Source of the DNA: Polytrichum commune
Taxonomy: Eukaryota > Streptophyta > Polytrichopsida > Polytrichales > Polytrichaceae
Assembly (NCBI GenBank): GCA_950295325.1
Contig: OX485807.1
Location: 47,586,440-47,650,439 of the forward strand
Length of the DNA stretch: 64,000 nucleotides
Reading direction: 5' to 3'
Part shown: positions 9,956-21,575 of the stretch, piece after piece
How the letters are laid out: each line of letters starts with the position of its first letter
Numbering within the stretch: the first letter of the stretch is position 1
The notes under the pieces: generated by a model
Databases searched by the model: none
Told to the model about the DNA's origin: nothing
The model's input: the letters and a program-made list of their open reading frames with translations, nothing else
Translations under genes and position numbers: made by a program

Positions 9956-9977
9956 TTTACGGACGCGCGTCCGTAAA
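9956..9977. repeat. Single palindrome in intron 2 of copy 1
   Basis: A perfect copy of the ACGGACG-type palindrome with centre CG lies about 20 bp inside the 9939-10054 intron. The equivalent introns of copies 2 and 3 hold five and four palindromes of the other type. Confidence 0.95.
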
Positions 9978-10054
9978 CCTCTTCCTTCACCTTCCAATTC
10001 TTTAATTCCTTCAATTTAAACTCTGCTGATTTCTTGTAATACATGTCTTTGCAG

Positions 10055-11372
10055 ACATTCAACAATGCGATCTTGACAAAGTTCTCCAGCATTGACTTGA
10101 AGACAAGCGGCATGAAGACGGTGCAGGAGCTGAAGGGGGAACTTAAGCTCATCACTGCCACAGAAGAGACATGGGCAATTTGGTTGCGCCTATTCGATGC
10201 CCACAACAACGGAGACCTTATCAATCCGGATGCAGAGAACACGTACAAGAGCGACTCGAAGGTTAAGGTGCCACCTATCCTGAGAGAGTTATTTCGTCCT
10301 TTCCAAGGATTGCTCGACTCCGAACTGTACAGAGCGGCACAACACATCTATTGGAGACTCTGAGGAGGACACTGCCCTACCCCAGAATCTTCCTGAAGCA
10401 GCCGAAGCACATGAAGCCTTCTACGTACCACATTAAGGAATGGTGCGAATACAGGAAGAAGAAGACCATGGCTATAAGGGAGATAAGCAAGCTGCTGCCC
10501 TCCCACAACCTCACTAATACAGATGGTGAGATAATGTGGGAAAACTGGAGGACGCTCAAGGAGGGGATCACATCAGTGGGATCTCCATGCGATCATTGAT
10601 AAGAGGCGCATCTCCCTTCCTAGCCCAAAGATCTAGGAGGAACAAGAAGAAAGGGTCTATCGACGAAAGAGAGACGGCGTTGTACGTTCATTTCCTTGAC
10701 AGAAAAAAGAAAGCAAAATTCGGAGGGGTCGCAAGATTCTGCACTGTTACAACGGCCTTGAAGTTTGGCACATGGGACACATATGCTTCAAGAGCCTCTG
10801 TGAGAGATGACCCCCGGGGTTGTCCATTCGCAATCTTTGATTTCCGTGCATTTACCGGATCTTGGAGACAAAACCCTGGCGGGACCGCTTTCTATGACAA
10901 CTTCTTCAAGGCCTTCAAGAGCTATCGGTCGCCTGCCCTCTTCGAGCCAAATGTGTGGCTCTGAATCGTAGATCAAGAGAGGTCCGCATCGATCGTCCAG
11001 CTGTACACATCGACGATAAACCTCCAATACGATCTTTACCACAGCACATACATCCCCGCGAAGACGGAAGGGATCAATGTTATTGAAGAGGCAAGAGGGG
11101 CGAAGCAGGCCGGGGCTGTGGCACTTTATTTCTTGACACACAAGTCTTCACCAAGTGGGCGGATGCCTATCAAAGCGCAGAACGTGTTCAAGAAAGTATA
11201 CTCGTTGCCACCACCACACCCCAAAGAGCTTGTCGCGGAGACTATGTATGCAATCTACCCGGCGTACGAGCTCCGAATGGATTTTTATATTGGAGTCTTG
11301 AAGGTTGTGACTGTGATGAGTGAAACAATTTACAACGTCTTCGGAGGCACCAAATTTGTTTATGCGGCATTG
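10055..11372 (+). pseudogene. Copy 1 exon 3: methyltransferase-like region
   Basis: Homologous over its length to exon 3 of copies 2 and 3 (1,332 bp each). The end encodes ETIYNVFGGTKFVYAAL, matching the motif I region (FxGxG-type) of beta-class N4/N6 DNA methyltransferases. Two frame shifts (near 10350 and 10572) and TGA at 10962 break it. The position equivalent to motif IV reads DFRA, not D/N-P-P-Y, so even the ancestor probably lacked catalysis. Confidence 0.7.
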
Positions 11373-11418
11373 GTAAGTACTTGTATGCACCTCTTTCCAT
11401 GCTCCATCTGAATTGAAA

Positions 11419-11584
11419 TTTACGGCCGCGCGTCCGTAAAATTGCCCATCAAATATGCAGTGCAAATTTACGGCCGCGCGTCCGTAAAATTGCCCATCAA
11501 ATATGCAGTGCAAATTTACGGCCGCGCGTCCGTAAAATTGCCCATCAAATATGCAGTGCAAATTTACGGCCGCGCGTCCATAAA
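11419..11584. repeat. Four palindromes at 48-bp spacing in intron 3 of copy 1
   Basis: Cores at 11419, 11467, 11515 and 11563, exactly 48 bp apart. All read TTTACGGCCG on the left arm, so the left arm has one mismatch to the right arm, and this variant was spread by tandem duplication of the whole 48-bp unit. The last copy has a further change in its right arm (CCATAAA). Confidence 0.95.
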
Positions 11585-11664
11585 TTACACTGCTTCATGT
11601 TTATATTTGTCCTGATACTTGCTCGCAACAATGGAATGACTATAATTTCCTTGTTTTCGTGCAG

Positions 11665-13107
11665 ATGTTTGGGTTGCAGGTAAATTCGTTTGTGGAGGCT
11701 CGCGATATGGATGAGGCGAATACTCATAGGGTTCTTGCCTCCAAAATGGATATCGAAGACATCATTGATGTCCTTACCCCCCATCATGTGGTGCCTCTTG
11801 CCTCAAGAGAAGAGGGAACTCCTGCGACGGAGTGGGACAGTGACGGAGACCAAGATCCCGTCTCCCCAAGAGAGCAGCCCGCCAGACAAGATCACGTACC
11901 CGGCCTTGTTCATGATCCTGTTCATCCACATCAATTTCTCTTGGGCGAAGACTGCATGGATACAGAGGAGGCGCATGAAGACTTCACTCCAATAAGGGTC
12001 CATCCTACGCCTATTCCCTCTCCCTTTGGGACTCCCACTTCTCGAGTTGGGTTTCCTTCCACTGCGGGTCCATCGCGTGCTGCTGGGCTTATGGCAGAGA
12101 AGGATGTGGACGTTGCGACAGAAGCCGAATGCACAGCCTCATATGGAGGGGGCTCTGAACAGGCAGAGCTACCACCTATGGAGGGTAGAGATGTGCTAGA
12201 GTTGATTTTGAGGCCGGATATCACCTCATACCGTGAGAGTCGTCAATAGAGGAAAAATACTCCTTACAACGAGTACCCTGATGGCGCCTTCTTGGAACTC
12301 TCTGATGAAGACGAGGATGAGGTTAGGATGTACAATGCCCTCTCTGCGTTGCCTTCTGAACCTGGCAAGGTGAAGAAAGAGCCGATGTCTGTGGCCGAAT
12401 TGGACGAGTAACTAGAGAAGAGAATGAAGGAAAAACTTGACCAACGGCTTTGAGAAGCTAACAAGGAGCACGCCAAAAAGATGGCCGCCATCCAAGCTGA
12501 GATGGAGGAGGCTAGGTTGGAGTTTGCTCGAAGGCACGCCAATCTCATGGCTCAAAATCAACCATTCTTGGCCCAGAGCCAGCAATTTATGAGCCTGATG
12601 CAGAGCTTGCAAGCAAGACCCCCAGTAATGTATGCAGCTCCCGATGCCGGCATGTCGATGCCTCCCACTCTCATGCGGCCTCCATCTAATAGCCATACGG
12701 TGTACATACCTGAGCATGCCTATCCAACCCCCGCGTTGTATGTCCCGCCCTCTCCCCAGGTTGCCGCCACCCCAGAGCCCTCCTCTCATACGGTACGAGA
12801 GGAGGAGAGATTTGCACGTTATACGGCAGGTGCTCACGAGAAAGGCGCCATTGAAGACAACACAACCATTGGCAGCCAAGAAGATGAAGATATGCAGGGC
12901 AACCAAGAAGATGAACATATGCAGCGCAGCCAAGATGCCACAGATGAAGATCAACCTTATGTCGATACCCAGGGGTCGCAAGCGGCTGGAGGCGCCTTGG
13001 TGGTGGAGGATAGCTTGCACAATTTTGCGGACGCGCGTCCGGAACCTGTGCCCACGATGGGGTATGGTGAGGGAGGCACTGTTGGCGAGGGCTTCGCCGC
13101 TGAAGAG
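11665..13107 (+). pseudogene. Copy 1 exon 4: end of methyltransferase-like fold and charged helical tail
   Basis: It starts MFGLQVNSFVE, continuing the motif I region across the intron, then ASKMDIEDIID. After an acidic/proline-rich section, three in-frame stops occur (12247, 12409, 12451). A likely coiled coil (12480-12600, Lys/Glu/Ala rich), a Pro/Met-rich section and an acidic Gln/Asp/Glu repeat (12870-12950) follow. A degenerate palindrome lies in the coding sequence at 13024-13045. The exon ends GAAGAG|GTAATC, a donor also seen in copies 2 and 3, and not at the TGA 12 bases further on. Confidence 0.65.
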
Positions 13108-14014
13108 GTAATCCACCTTTGAGCTTGCAGGAGTGCTACGATGTGAGCGGTGAGCAGATTTCGTGAGCAGAAAATCAAAATTTAAAACTCCATTTAACGA
13201 AAGTTAGGACCCTTATGACCGTGGATTTTGCACATATTTCAAGCATATTTCCCAAATTTATTGACAAAAAGAACCTATATCCGTGGTGGAGGAACCTATA
13301 CTGTATTTGCTTGCACCTTCTCTTAGAAGGTTTGTAGGTTGGGAATGGGTCTCGGATGGTTACAGGTTGTCATTTGAGGTGGACTAAGTCCCACTTGGAG
13401 ACCACCTAGGATCCGAGGCCTCATGGCTGCGGTATCATTTCAGATTGGGTATAAGGTTTAATTTGTAGGTTGGGAATGGGTCTCAGATGGTTACAGACTG
13501 TCATTTGAGGTGGAGGGTTTAGGGGTGGCTTACATTTCATGTTCGGTATCGGCATGGCCACTTTGGACAAGGCCTAGGGGTTTTTGTTTGATTTGAGGTC
13601 AAATACTATAATTGGAAAGCGTTGACTTTTTTCTGCTCACCGCTCACCGCTCGCGTCCCACCGCTCACACGGTAGCGTCGTTGTTTGAGCTTGCCTCCCA
13701 TGTTACGGACGCGCGTCTGAAACTTCTTTGTCTGCCAACTTCGTGGCGTATGTATATTGTCGAGTTCGATGCTTGACTTCGCCCGGCAGGTGGATGCAAT
13801 TTTGCCAGCATAGATTCAATTAGTTTTAGGGGAGACCTTTTGTGACAATGTAAATTATTCGCGAAATGTATTAAACCAAGCACATTAATACAAATTTTTT
13901 GAACTGGGTAGTTCGTATTCTTTTTGCCTTATATTTGTTTGTTGAGTTTGTGCATGCTTGTCAATTGGTTTTCCTGGGTAGTACCATTCACCTAGATAGT
14001 ATGTTCCATCACAA
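13108..14014 (+). other. Intron 4 of copy 1
   Basis: It holds a MITE-like element (13135-13676), a 53-bp direct repeat inside it (13331-13383 and 13462-13514), and a degenerate palindrome at about 13702-13723. The acceptor matching copy 3 has decayed to CAAG at 14012-14015. Confidence 0.5.
13135..13676. mobile_element. MITE-like element with terminal inverted repeats
   Basis: The left end GCTACGATGTGAGCGGTG and the inverse of the right end (GCTACCGTGTGAGCGGTG) match at 16 of 18 positions, and GTGAGCGGTGAGCAG recurs inverted further inside (13144-13158 and 13633-13647). The 542-bp interior has no coding potential. No clear target-site duplication was seen, so the exact ends and superfamily are uncertain. 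Confidence 0.6.
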
Positions 14015-14782
14015 GGTCCGTCGGAGATATGTCGCAACCCCGCTGAAAGACCAAGCCGGCCCATGAGGAAACTGTTCATAATATTTGACCTCAATGGGGT
14101 GCTTTGTCATTCCATGCATATCTCCAATAGTGCGTCGAAGGGTCCCTTCCATAGTCCACAAGACATGGATTACGGCGGACAGTTCGATACTCTCATTAAC
14201 AAGAAGGTTGTACGGGCCCGGCCGGGGTTGAGGTGCTTCCTTCGTGAGGTCCTTGGCTTGGCCCATGTCATCATCTGGAGCTCTATGCTCATGGACAACA
14301 CGAAGGCCATCGTCGGTTTCCTTTTCCGAGAACTCGCAATGCCGTGCTTGCTTCTCGGTCAAGAACACTGCGATGACCTTTTATGACCGTAATGGCAACA
14401 TTGTACCCAAGGTCGGAGGAGGCCGAGGGCCTCAATTCCTAAAGGTACTGAGGAAGAACCTTTGGGTGGGCGTCCCTATGTTGGAGGGGGTGCCCCATGG
14501 TTGTTGGCCCACCCCGGGGAACACGCTCCTCATTGACGACAACCCGGCAAAGAGTATTCTCAATCCCCCGGGCAGTTGCATATTCCCGGATCCTTGGGAG
14601 AGTGATAGAAATGACAACTTTCTAGAGAATGAACTAGGACCCACATTAGGAGGCTTGCCTATCACCCCGGAAGTGTCCCGGATTTTGTCCTCTCCAACCC
14701 CATTGGCAATAGGCCTCTAGGCCCAAGAGATGAGGAATTTAGGAGGTTGTACGGCTATGCCAAACTCAATAAATTAATATGA
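14015..14782 (+). pseudogene. Copy 1 exon 5: FCP1/NIF-type HAD domain (decayed)
   Basis: It encodes LFIIFDLNGVLCHS (motif I, with Asn in place of the second Asp of the usual DxDx), VIIWSSM (motif II) and TLLIDDNPAKSI (motif IV), and ends LYGYAKLNKLI before TGA at 14780. Two frame shifts (near 14375 and 14685) separate these parts. The nearest relatives visible are the HAD exons of copies 2 and 3. Confidence 0.75.
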
Positions 14783-15033
14783 GAACTGTTTTTTGGGTTT
14801 GTACTTGGACTCTCCATGTTTATATCTAACATTTCTCCCCTTATTTTGTAAATGTATTTTTGTGTCTTAGTTGCCTCACCAAGCATCCCAAAGTCTCGTC
14901 AATGGCATGTGTGCATCTAAACCGGGCCCCAGCTCCCCTTCCATTGGTGTGACCCCAGCTCAAACCACCACCCCGCAGGCCAAGGTGCCCAATTATTGGC
15001 ATTCTCAAGTTTTTCCTTCATGATTTCCGTGTA
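14783..15033. other. Gap between convergent copies 1 and 2
   Basis: The 3' flank of copy 1 in AT-rich sequence, then the 3' side of copy 2. No gene, terminator or repeat recognised. Confidence 0.4.
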
Positions 15034-15210
15034 TTAGTGCATTTCATATTCTTGGGTTTTTCGGACTTCCATCCGTAACTGGCTATCGACGACGCCGGCG
15101 TCAAGAGGCTCCTTGGAGTAGTCAATGGTGGACGCGGCATCGTAGACGGTCTCGTAGAAGAAGCTCCCCAAGTTTGATTTGCTGACGATCTCAATCGAGG
15201 GCTCCAAACG
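15034..15210 (-). CDS. Possible exon of unknown function downstream of copy 2
   Basis: On the minus strand a strong pyrimidine tract (GTTTTGTTTCCTTTTTTGCGCCAG, about 15234-15211) ends in an acceptor. The 59-codon frame that follows starts RLEPSIEIVSKSNLG, is unbiased in composition, and ends at TAA. I do not recognise a domain. It could be an extra 3' exon of copy 2 (reached by a splice inside or after the HAD exon) or a fragment of another gene. Confidence 0.3.
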   Translation of the reverse strand, partial: RLEPSIEIVSKSNLGSFFYETVYDAASTIDYSKEPLDAGVVDSQLRMEVRKTQEYEMH

Positions 15211-15321
15211 CTGGCGCAAAAAAGGAAACAAAACAAAACCCAAGGGGAGGGGGGAGCATGTGAAAATCGATATACAATTGAGGCATAATATATCACACAC
15301 AATGGCACACCATGTAGTATC

Positions 15322-16134
15322 TCAAATGAATTTATTATATTTCGCGTGAGCGTACAACTCTCTGTACATATAGTCCTTCGGATCCATGTATCTTTCGCCT
15401 ATCGGATTACAACTAAGGAACCGGGGCACGGGTAGTCCGCTCCCCACGAGCGTTTGAATGTACTTAAGTAGGTCTAACAAAAAGCGGTCTCGGACCTTCT
15501 CGACCGTCCACGTGGGGCAAACTATGAAGTTCGAGGTCGGGTTCAAAATGTTTTTGGAAGCGCTGTCGTCCACCATCAACGTGTTGTCACGGGTGGGGCG
15601 AAGGTCGTAGGGACAGCCGACCATGGTCGGACGCTGGTCCCATACGACTGGCTTCAAGACCTTAAGAAATTGGTTTACGGCGGGGTTGTTGGGCTTCTTC
15701 ACAACCCTGCCCTCGGGGGTGTACAATGTTTTACAAGAATCCTGTCCTAGGACCAAGCACGGGGGTTGGAGTCCCTTGAAGATGAACTCCACGACGGCCT
15801 GGGTATTCTCGGACTTCATGGAGCTCCAAATGATCACCCACCATTTGGATAGGGCGACCTGTAGGAAGCGCCGAAGGGACGGGCGGAGGCACACTAGCTT
15901 GCTTTTGATGTACGCGGGGGGTCCATCGTAGTTGGCGTCCTCGGGCTTGCAGAAAGGCACCGTGGGGACCCTTGGACAATGCACGCACTGGACAAGGACC
16001 CCGTTGAGGTCTAGCACCATGAACCGGGTCTTGGGAGGCGAAGGTGGCGAGGGCAAAATCGGGGGGACCACCGCGCTGTCCTCCACACTCCTCGGAGAGG
16101 ATCGGTGGGGAGCCGCGACGCTATGCTCCGAACC
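15322..16134 (-). pseudogene. Copy 2 exon 5: FCP1/NIF-type HAD domain (open)
   Basis: A 270-codon open stretch with no in-frame ATG near its start (the apparent start at 16086 is GTG), consistent with an internal exon. Motif I is FMVLDLNGVLV, motif II VIIWSSM, motif IV TLMVDDSASKN, and it ends HAKYNKFI. The fold is the FCP1/SCP/TIM50 type of HAD domain. Asn at the second position of the DxDx signature removes the usual general acid/base, so phosphatase activity is doubtful; plant TIM50-like HAD proteins are known with DLNG/DVNG. If copy 2 is read as separate genes, this could still be an expressed single-exon HAD gene. Confidence 0.8.
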
Positions 16135-16575
16135 TTGCGGCGACGAGCGAGAGAAGGCGGCGAGGACTATGTTATGCTATGTCCATCTCAAGTAGAACGG
16201 AAATTTTGTGCAAACACAAGAAGAATTGAACCATTGGTGGCAACAAAAACATACAAGGGGAACAACATACATTGGGACACGGATGCAAACATATGGGCGC
16301 CAAAAATAATAATTTTATTTTTACAAATCTCTATGTACAATTTGATGGGGGGGGACCGCGGTGAACGAGGGCATTCACACTATCCTAATTCTACATCCAC
16401 AAAATTGGTTGCGCGCCGCCAAGGTCGAGTGTAGTCGAATGCAGACGAGACGAAGGGGATCGCGGGGGGGCACGTTGGGGGGAGGGGGAGCAAGTGTAGA
16501 GCAGGGGGGGGGCAGGGGGTGTGCATTTCCTCCTAGCAAGGGGGACACGACCACGCCAACAAGACAGTGACCCAG

Positions 16576-17551
16576 TGTCGCGCACCTCTCCATGAGGAGT
16601 GCCCGAAACACCATGGGCACAAGGGGGACCTCGGAGTGACACCCGGGACTTGTGGCGCCGTTGGTGAAAGGGCCCAAGTGATCCTAGTGTGGGTGAGGGC
16701 CCCGGGCGTTGGGAACGCCTCCCACCCACGGAGACTAGGATGCACAAGGGTAAGGCCATGAGCTATGCGTAGCTAATGGCGTGGTGATTCTAGAATGCTC
16801 AAGAACACCTGAATCGGAGGTGTGAGCAAGGAGTTATGGCCATTTGAGTGGGGCGCTGTCCCGGGACAGCGCCCTGGTGCAGCAGTGCCTGGGAGTGATT
16901 CCCGGGACTGCCAAGGTTCAAAGAGGCATAACGTCCTCATAACTTGCCCAAATGGGGCAAGTGAGGAGTCCATCGGCATCTACGTGAAGCGTAGATGAAG
17001 ATGGAGTGGTTGGTTGCTAGCATCGGACATCATACAAGGAAGTTATGATGGTCTGAAGCTGCTAGAGGCTTCTTAGCCCAGCGGCTAAGGGAGAATGTCC
17101 ACTTGGCCCCAACTCTTGGTGGAGAGACAAGAGGTTGGTTGACGGTGGGGTAGGGGCCCCGTGGAAAGTCCTAGAGGCTTATATGGGTGAGGTGGTGTGG
17201 CCTCACCCACCCGAGGCCGAACGGCACGGCCTCCATTGGCATTGGCCTAATGTGAGGCCATAGTTGCCTAGTATGGTTCGGGTTGTTGTAGTGTTGCTCC
17301 GGCAACGCGATGATCAACATAAGATTGGACTTCCATGGATGGAAGTCCACATCTAAGGATTGGTTACCGATTGAAGGGGTGAGTCCCGAAAGCAAAGTAG
17401 GAGGGTTGGTTCCCCTCCTATGAACTATAAGGTCCGGGGTGAGAGGAGCTAACCATTAGCATGGCGGTATGCGAAGGGTTAGCACTCGTAACCTTTGCTA
17501 GGAAATGAAAATTGCCAAGATGGTCAAGGGGGACTAGCAAGGGTTGCGACA
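16576..17551 (+). repeat. 5' LTR of element A
   Basis: Begins TGTCGCGC and ends TTGCGACA, with TG...CA borders. It contains a perfect 24-bp palindrome at 16851-16874 centred on CCCGGG. The many small open frames on both strands in this LTR are not genes. Confidence 0.97.
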
Positions 17552-17553
17552 CT

Positions 17554-17565
17554 TGGTATCAGAGC
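17554..17565 (+). promoter_or_regulatory. Primer-binding site for initiator tRNA-Met (element A)
   Basis: TGGTATCAGAGC starts two bases after the LTR end. It is complementary to the 3' end of plant initiator tRNA-Met, the usual primer of many plant gypsy and copia elements. Confidence 0.95.
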
Positions 17566-19070
17566 AGGGTTCCAAGTTTTGAGCTCGCACTTTGAGGGAA
17601 ACATGGGTATCAAAAATGCGGGTTATGATGGTGAGCCAGGGGTTTCCAAAAGGTTGTGAGGCTCTAATTGGAACAAGGATCATGTGCAAGTGGAATTTAA
17701 CCATACCATTGGTTCTAATGACAATGGTGGGCATGAGGGTGGATTTGGTAACGAAAATGGAGGAGTGCTTTGATAAGGGCTCCCGCAAACCTCAAAAAAC
17801 ATTTGGGGCCTAGAATACCGAAAGCACCCAAAACCTTGGAGGGCATTAATGTTGGATTGAAATTCCAATTCCAAATGCTTGGAAGGTATTGATGTTGGAA
17901 TGAATTTGGTGGAAATGAGGCGTCCGGGCCTCTTAAGGCGTATATGCGCGCATTTCACACCCGCATGAATAGTACATCTTAGATGAACGAGCTTTCTAAG
18001 AAATGCATCGTTTTGGGTGGGTTTCAAAAGCGGGTGGTGAATACCAAGTTCAAATTTCCAAAGTTTATTGAGGTTGTGGCGGGGATCATCAAAATTGCCA
18101 TGAGCATCAAGGCCGATGACCCCATTAAGCAATTTGGCGGTGCGTTACAACAATGGACGTTGAGGGGAGATAGGTACCCCGCCAAATAATACTTGTGCCA
18201 CGAACCGAATGTAAGACGATGGCATTGTGGCCAAGGCTAGTAGCCTTAAGCCGAGGCCAAGTCTTTTGTACCTTGAGGCTCAAATGAATGGGAGAAATGT
18301 CTCATGTATTGATAAAGAGGCTACCACTTCTTCTTGAGCCCAAAACTCATAAGGGAGTTGGGGCTTGCCGATTGGTAGAGCGGGCAAGCCCACCAAGGTG
18401 CGGTTTGGAAAGGGCGAACCGCATGAGACAAAGGAGGCCGCGATGCATGTAACCTTTCAATGTGGGACATTGGATTTTTGTCAAAATTTCACACCAAGTG
18501 AAATAGATGAAATGCATGTCATTGTGAAGGCCGCCTTCTTTGAAACTCACATGATAGATGTGAGGTGCAAGTCGGTGTGCTTGCGGTGCATTATGATGTG
18601 TCATAATGGCAAAGAATTGAAGTTCAAATTCACAAGGACTCCTATGGTAGGAGGACCTAAGTTGAATTTGGTCTTAATGGACCAAATGAAAAATAGAAAA
18701 CATAATGGTCGTGGTTCAATTGGAGCAACTCCAAGGAATGTATGGGGAGGCTAGGAAAGATGGGCCTCCTCCAAACCACATTGGTGGGATGTTGGTAAGA
18801 TACAAGGATGTATACACCAATATGTTGCCCAAAAAGTTACCGCCAAGGAGTGAAAAATAACTTTGCTCAACGAGAGATTGAGTTCTTGAGGTATGTGGTG
18901 ACAAAGGAAGTTGGTGGACAAACATGAAGAATGTCAAGGCAATCCAAAAGGAGAATTGGCCCTTGATTCAAAAAGGGCTTAGGTCATTTGTTGGCCTAGC
19001 CAATTAGTACCACTACTTCATTCGAGAGTTTTCTAAGGTTGCTAGGACCTTATTCAACTTATTGAGGAAA
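17566..19070 (+). pseudogene. Element A gag/protease remnants
   Basis: Short interrupted frames only. 18365-18754 resembles a gypsy aspartic-protease region and its following linker. Around 18800-18850 the sequence reads YKDVYTNMLPKKL, typical of the start of RT, and then jumps directly to the end of RT (SFVGLAN.YHYFIREFSKVARTLFNLL, 18980-19070) with no catalytic palm between. Element B shows the same jump. Confidence 0.6.
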
Positions 19071-19925
19071 ATGGCTATCCCAAGTGTGGGATGAGCCTTG
19101 TCACCAAGCCTTTGGGGAGCTCAAAAACAAGTTCTCTTCGCCGCCCGTACTTAAGTTCGCGGACTTTGACAAACCTTTTGAGGTGCATACGGGGACGAGT
19201 GACTTTAGCATTGGCGGATGTTGAGGCAAAATGGATGGCCATTGCATATAAGAGCATGAAGCTCGATGGTTGTCCGACTTTGTCCAACTTATGCAAGAAA
19301 TGGCTATTCCAAAAAGTAGGATGAGCCTTGCCACCAAGTCTTTAAGGAGCTTAAGACCAAGTTCTCTTCGCCGCCCGTGCTCAAGTTTGCGAAATTTGAC
19401 AAACCTTTTGAGGTGCATACGGGGGCGAGTAACTTTACCATTGACGGATGTTGATCAAAGATGGATGCCCATTGCATATGGGAGAATTAAGCTTAAAGGT
19501 TGTCAAACCTTGTGCGACTTGTGAAAGAAATGGCTATCTCAAGAGTGGGATGAGCCTTGCCCCAAAGTCTTTGGGGAGCTTAATACAAAGTTGTCTTTGC
19601 CACCCGTGTTCAAGTTCGCGGAACTTGACAAACATTTTGAGGTGCATACGGGGGGGGGGCGAGTGACTTTGCCATTGGCGGATGGTTAACGTAAGATGGA
19701 TGGCCATTGCATATGAGAGCGTTAAGCTTGATGGTTATCCGACTTTATCCAACTTGTGGAAGAATTGGCTATCCCAAGAGTGGGATGAGCCTTGCCACCA
19801 AGTCTTTGGGGAGCTTGAGAGCAAGTGTTCTTAGACGCCCGTGCTCAAGTTCGCGGAGCTTGACAAACCTTTTGAGGTGCATACGGGGGCGAGTAACTTT
19901 GCCAATGGTGGATTATGTGTAATTG
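19071..19925 (+). repeat. Four tandem copies of a ~230-bp RNase H segment (element A)
   Basis: Units begin near 19071, 19300, 19530 and 19764. Each encodes the junction of RT and RNase H (SSPPVLKFA.FDKPFEVHTGAS), where a normal element has it once. Units end in stops and are out of frame with each other. Confidence 0.9.
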
Positions 19926-20449
19926 GATGGCCATTGCATATGCGAGCATGAAGCTCGATGGTTGTCAAAGAAGACAACCAACTCATGACAAAGAACTTCT
20001 TTGCCGTAGTGCATTGCTTGAAGATGTGGCGACACTATTTGGGGTCGCACAAAGCAAAGGTCTATATGGACAATGTGCCCTAAAAGAATTTTGACATTCA
20101 AGCGCAAGTGAGCGCCAAGTCATTGCGGTGGCATGATAGTTTGGCGCTTATGAAGGTGGATTTGATCCACAAACCGGACCGTGGAAATGTGGTGCCGGAT
20201 GCGCGAAGTAGACCGGAAGAGTTCCAAGCAATGAGAACCATCCAAACCTTGTGGCTAATGTGTGCCGGCGAAGGAAACTTGTGATGCAAGATACGGGAGG
20301 GGTAAATTAACTACCCCAAAGCACAAATGCTTTTAGGTGAGCTTTGCAAGAGCAAGGTGCTCAAAGAAGTTAAGTTGGTGGACGGATTGTTCAAGTGCAA
20401 GCAAAGTTGGGTGCATGTGCCACAAGGCAAGTTGAGGCTATCGGTTTTG

Positions 20450-21575
20450 AAGGAGGAATATGATAGTCCTATTCCCGGCCATAAAGGAGAAAGAAACAAC
20501 CGCCATAGAATGGTGTCAAAGAGATACCGTTGGCGGTGCATAAAGGAGGATATAGCCCACTTTGTGAAGGCGTGAATAAAGTGCCAAGTGAACCGAGCCT
20601 CTTACCAAAAGCAAGGCGGTTTCTTGCAACCGTTGCCTATCCCGCCGGGGCCATGACATAGTATGTGCATGGACTTGATCACAAGTTTGCCGGAGTCACA
20701 TGGGTATGATGCCATCTTGTTGATGGTAGAGCGGTTTGCCAAGTTGGCACACATGGTGCCGATTGTGGGAACCGCCACCGCGTTGGAGACCGCATAGCCT
20801 TTTCTCAAAGGATGGTTGAGGCACCACGGGTTGCCAAGAGTGATTGTGTGGGATCAAGATCCAAAATTCACAAGTGCATTTTCAATGCATTTCTCTAAGG
20901 AGGTTGTATTGAAACTAAGGTTTAGCACGGCCTTGCATTCCCAAATGAATGGGAAAGCGGAGCATGTGAATGGAGTCTTGAAGCAATACTTGAGGAACTT
21001 GGTGGGGGCGGACCAAGGAGATTGGGCGGACTATGTGGGTCGAGCGGAGTGTAATTGTAATGTAGCCACGCACTTGGCTACCAAGGGGTGGTCTTTGGTG
21101 GTGGCTTATGGAGTGGATGCGCTCCAACCTATTAACCTAGCTCTCGAGGGGGCACATTCAACACTAGAGTTCAACCAAGATGGTGAGGACTTGGCCAAGG
21201 ATGGTAAACAAGTCTTGGAGATGACCAAGTTGTTGGTGGAGAAAGCCCGAAGGTGCTACGGAGTGCAAATCAATGCCGGAAGACGCGAAGTGGAGAATGA
21301 GGTGGGCCAAAAGGTGTTGTTGAATGTAAACAACTTCACTTAGCCGGAAGGCCTCACTCCAAAGTGCATGTCCAAAATTGGAGCTTCGTTTTCCATTGTG
21401 GAACAAGTGTTGAAGGACATGTATAATTTGGAATTACCGCCCGAGATCAAAGTGCATCCGACATTTCATGTCTCATTCCTAAAGCCATTTAAGGACGACA
21501 CCTTGTGGCCCGATCACAAGCAAGTGATTAGGCCACCTCCCGACCTTGTGGACGTCATCTGGAACATGAGGTAGG
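20450..21575 (+). pseudogene. Element A integrase (interrupted)
   Basis: Pieces in order: an integrase zinc-binding remnant and start of the core (MDLITSLPESHGYD near 20670), a stop at 20797-20799, then a 175-codon frame (20816-21343) with VWDQDPKFTS and HVNGVL supplying the second and third acidic residues of the D-D-E core. A C-terminal LPPEIKVHPTFHVSFLKPF segment (about 21430-21490) is typical of gypsy integrase tails. The stop after ALETA is shared with element B. Confidence 0.75.

Larger units (their letters stand above)
8666..14782 (+). pseudogene. Copy 1 of the DGQH / methyltransferase-like / HAD gene family (decayed)
   Basis: Coding exons by comparison with copies 2 and 3: 8666-9938, 10055-11372, 11665-13107 and 14015-14782. 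Splice sites at the first two coding introns are good (CAG|GTATG...TTTGCAG; TTG|GTAAGT...GTGCAG). It is not functional as a protein gene: frame shifts near 9808, 10350, 10572, 14375 and 14685, and in-frame stops at 10962 (TGA where the other copies have Trp), 12247, 12409 and 12451. Introns and exon 4 carry palindromes of its own sequence type, different from copies 2 and 3. Its protein is the most divergent of the three. Confidence 0.8.

Noticed and set aside
15322-16086. GTG start at 16086 for the copy 2 HAD frame
   Set aside because: The homology with copy 3 continues upstream in frame to 16134, so this is the inside of an exon.
16375-16760. Overlapping Pro/Ser-rich frames in the LTRs of elements A and B
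   Set aside because: The same frames recur in all four LTRs and on both strands; they are shadows of GC-rich LTR sequence.
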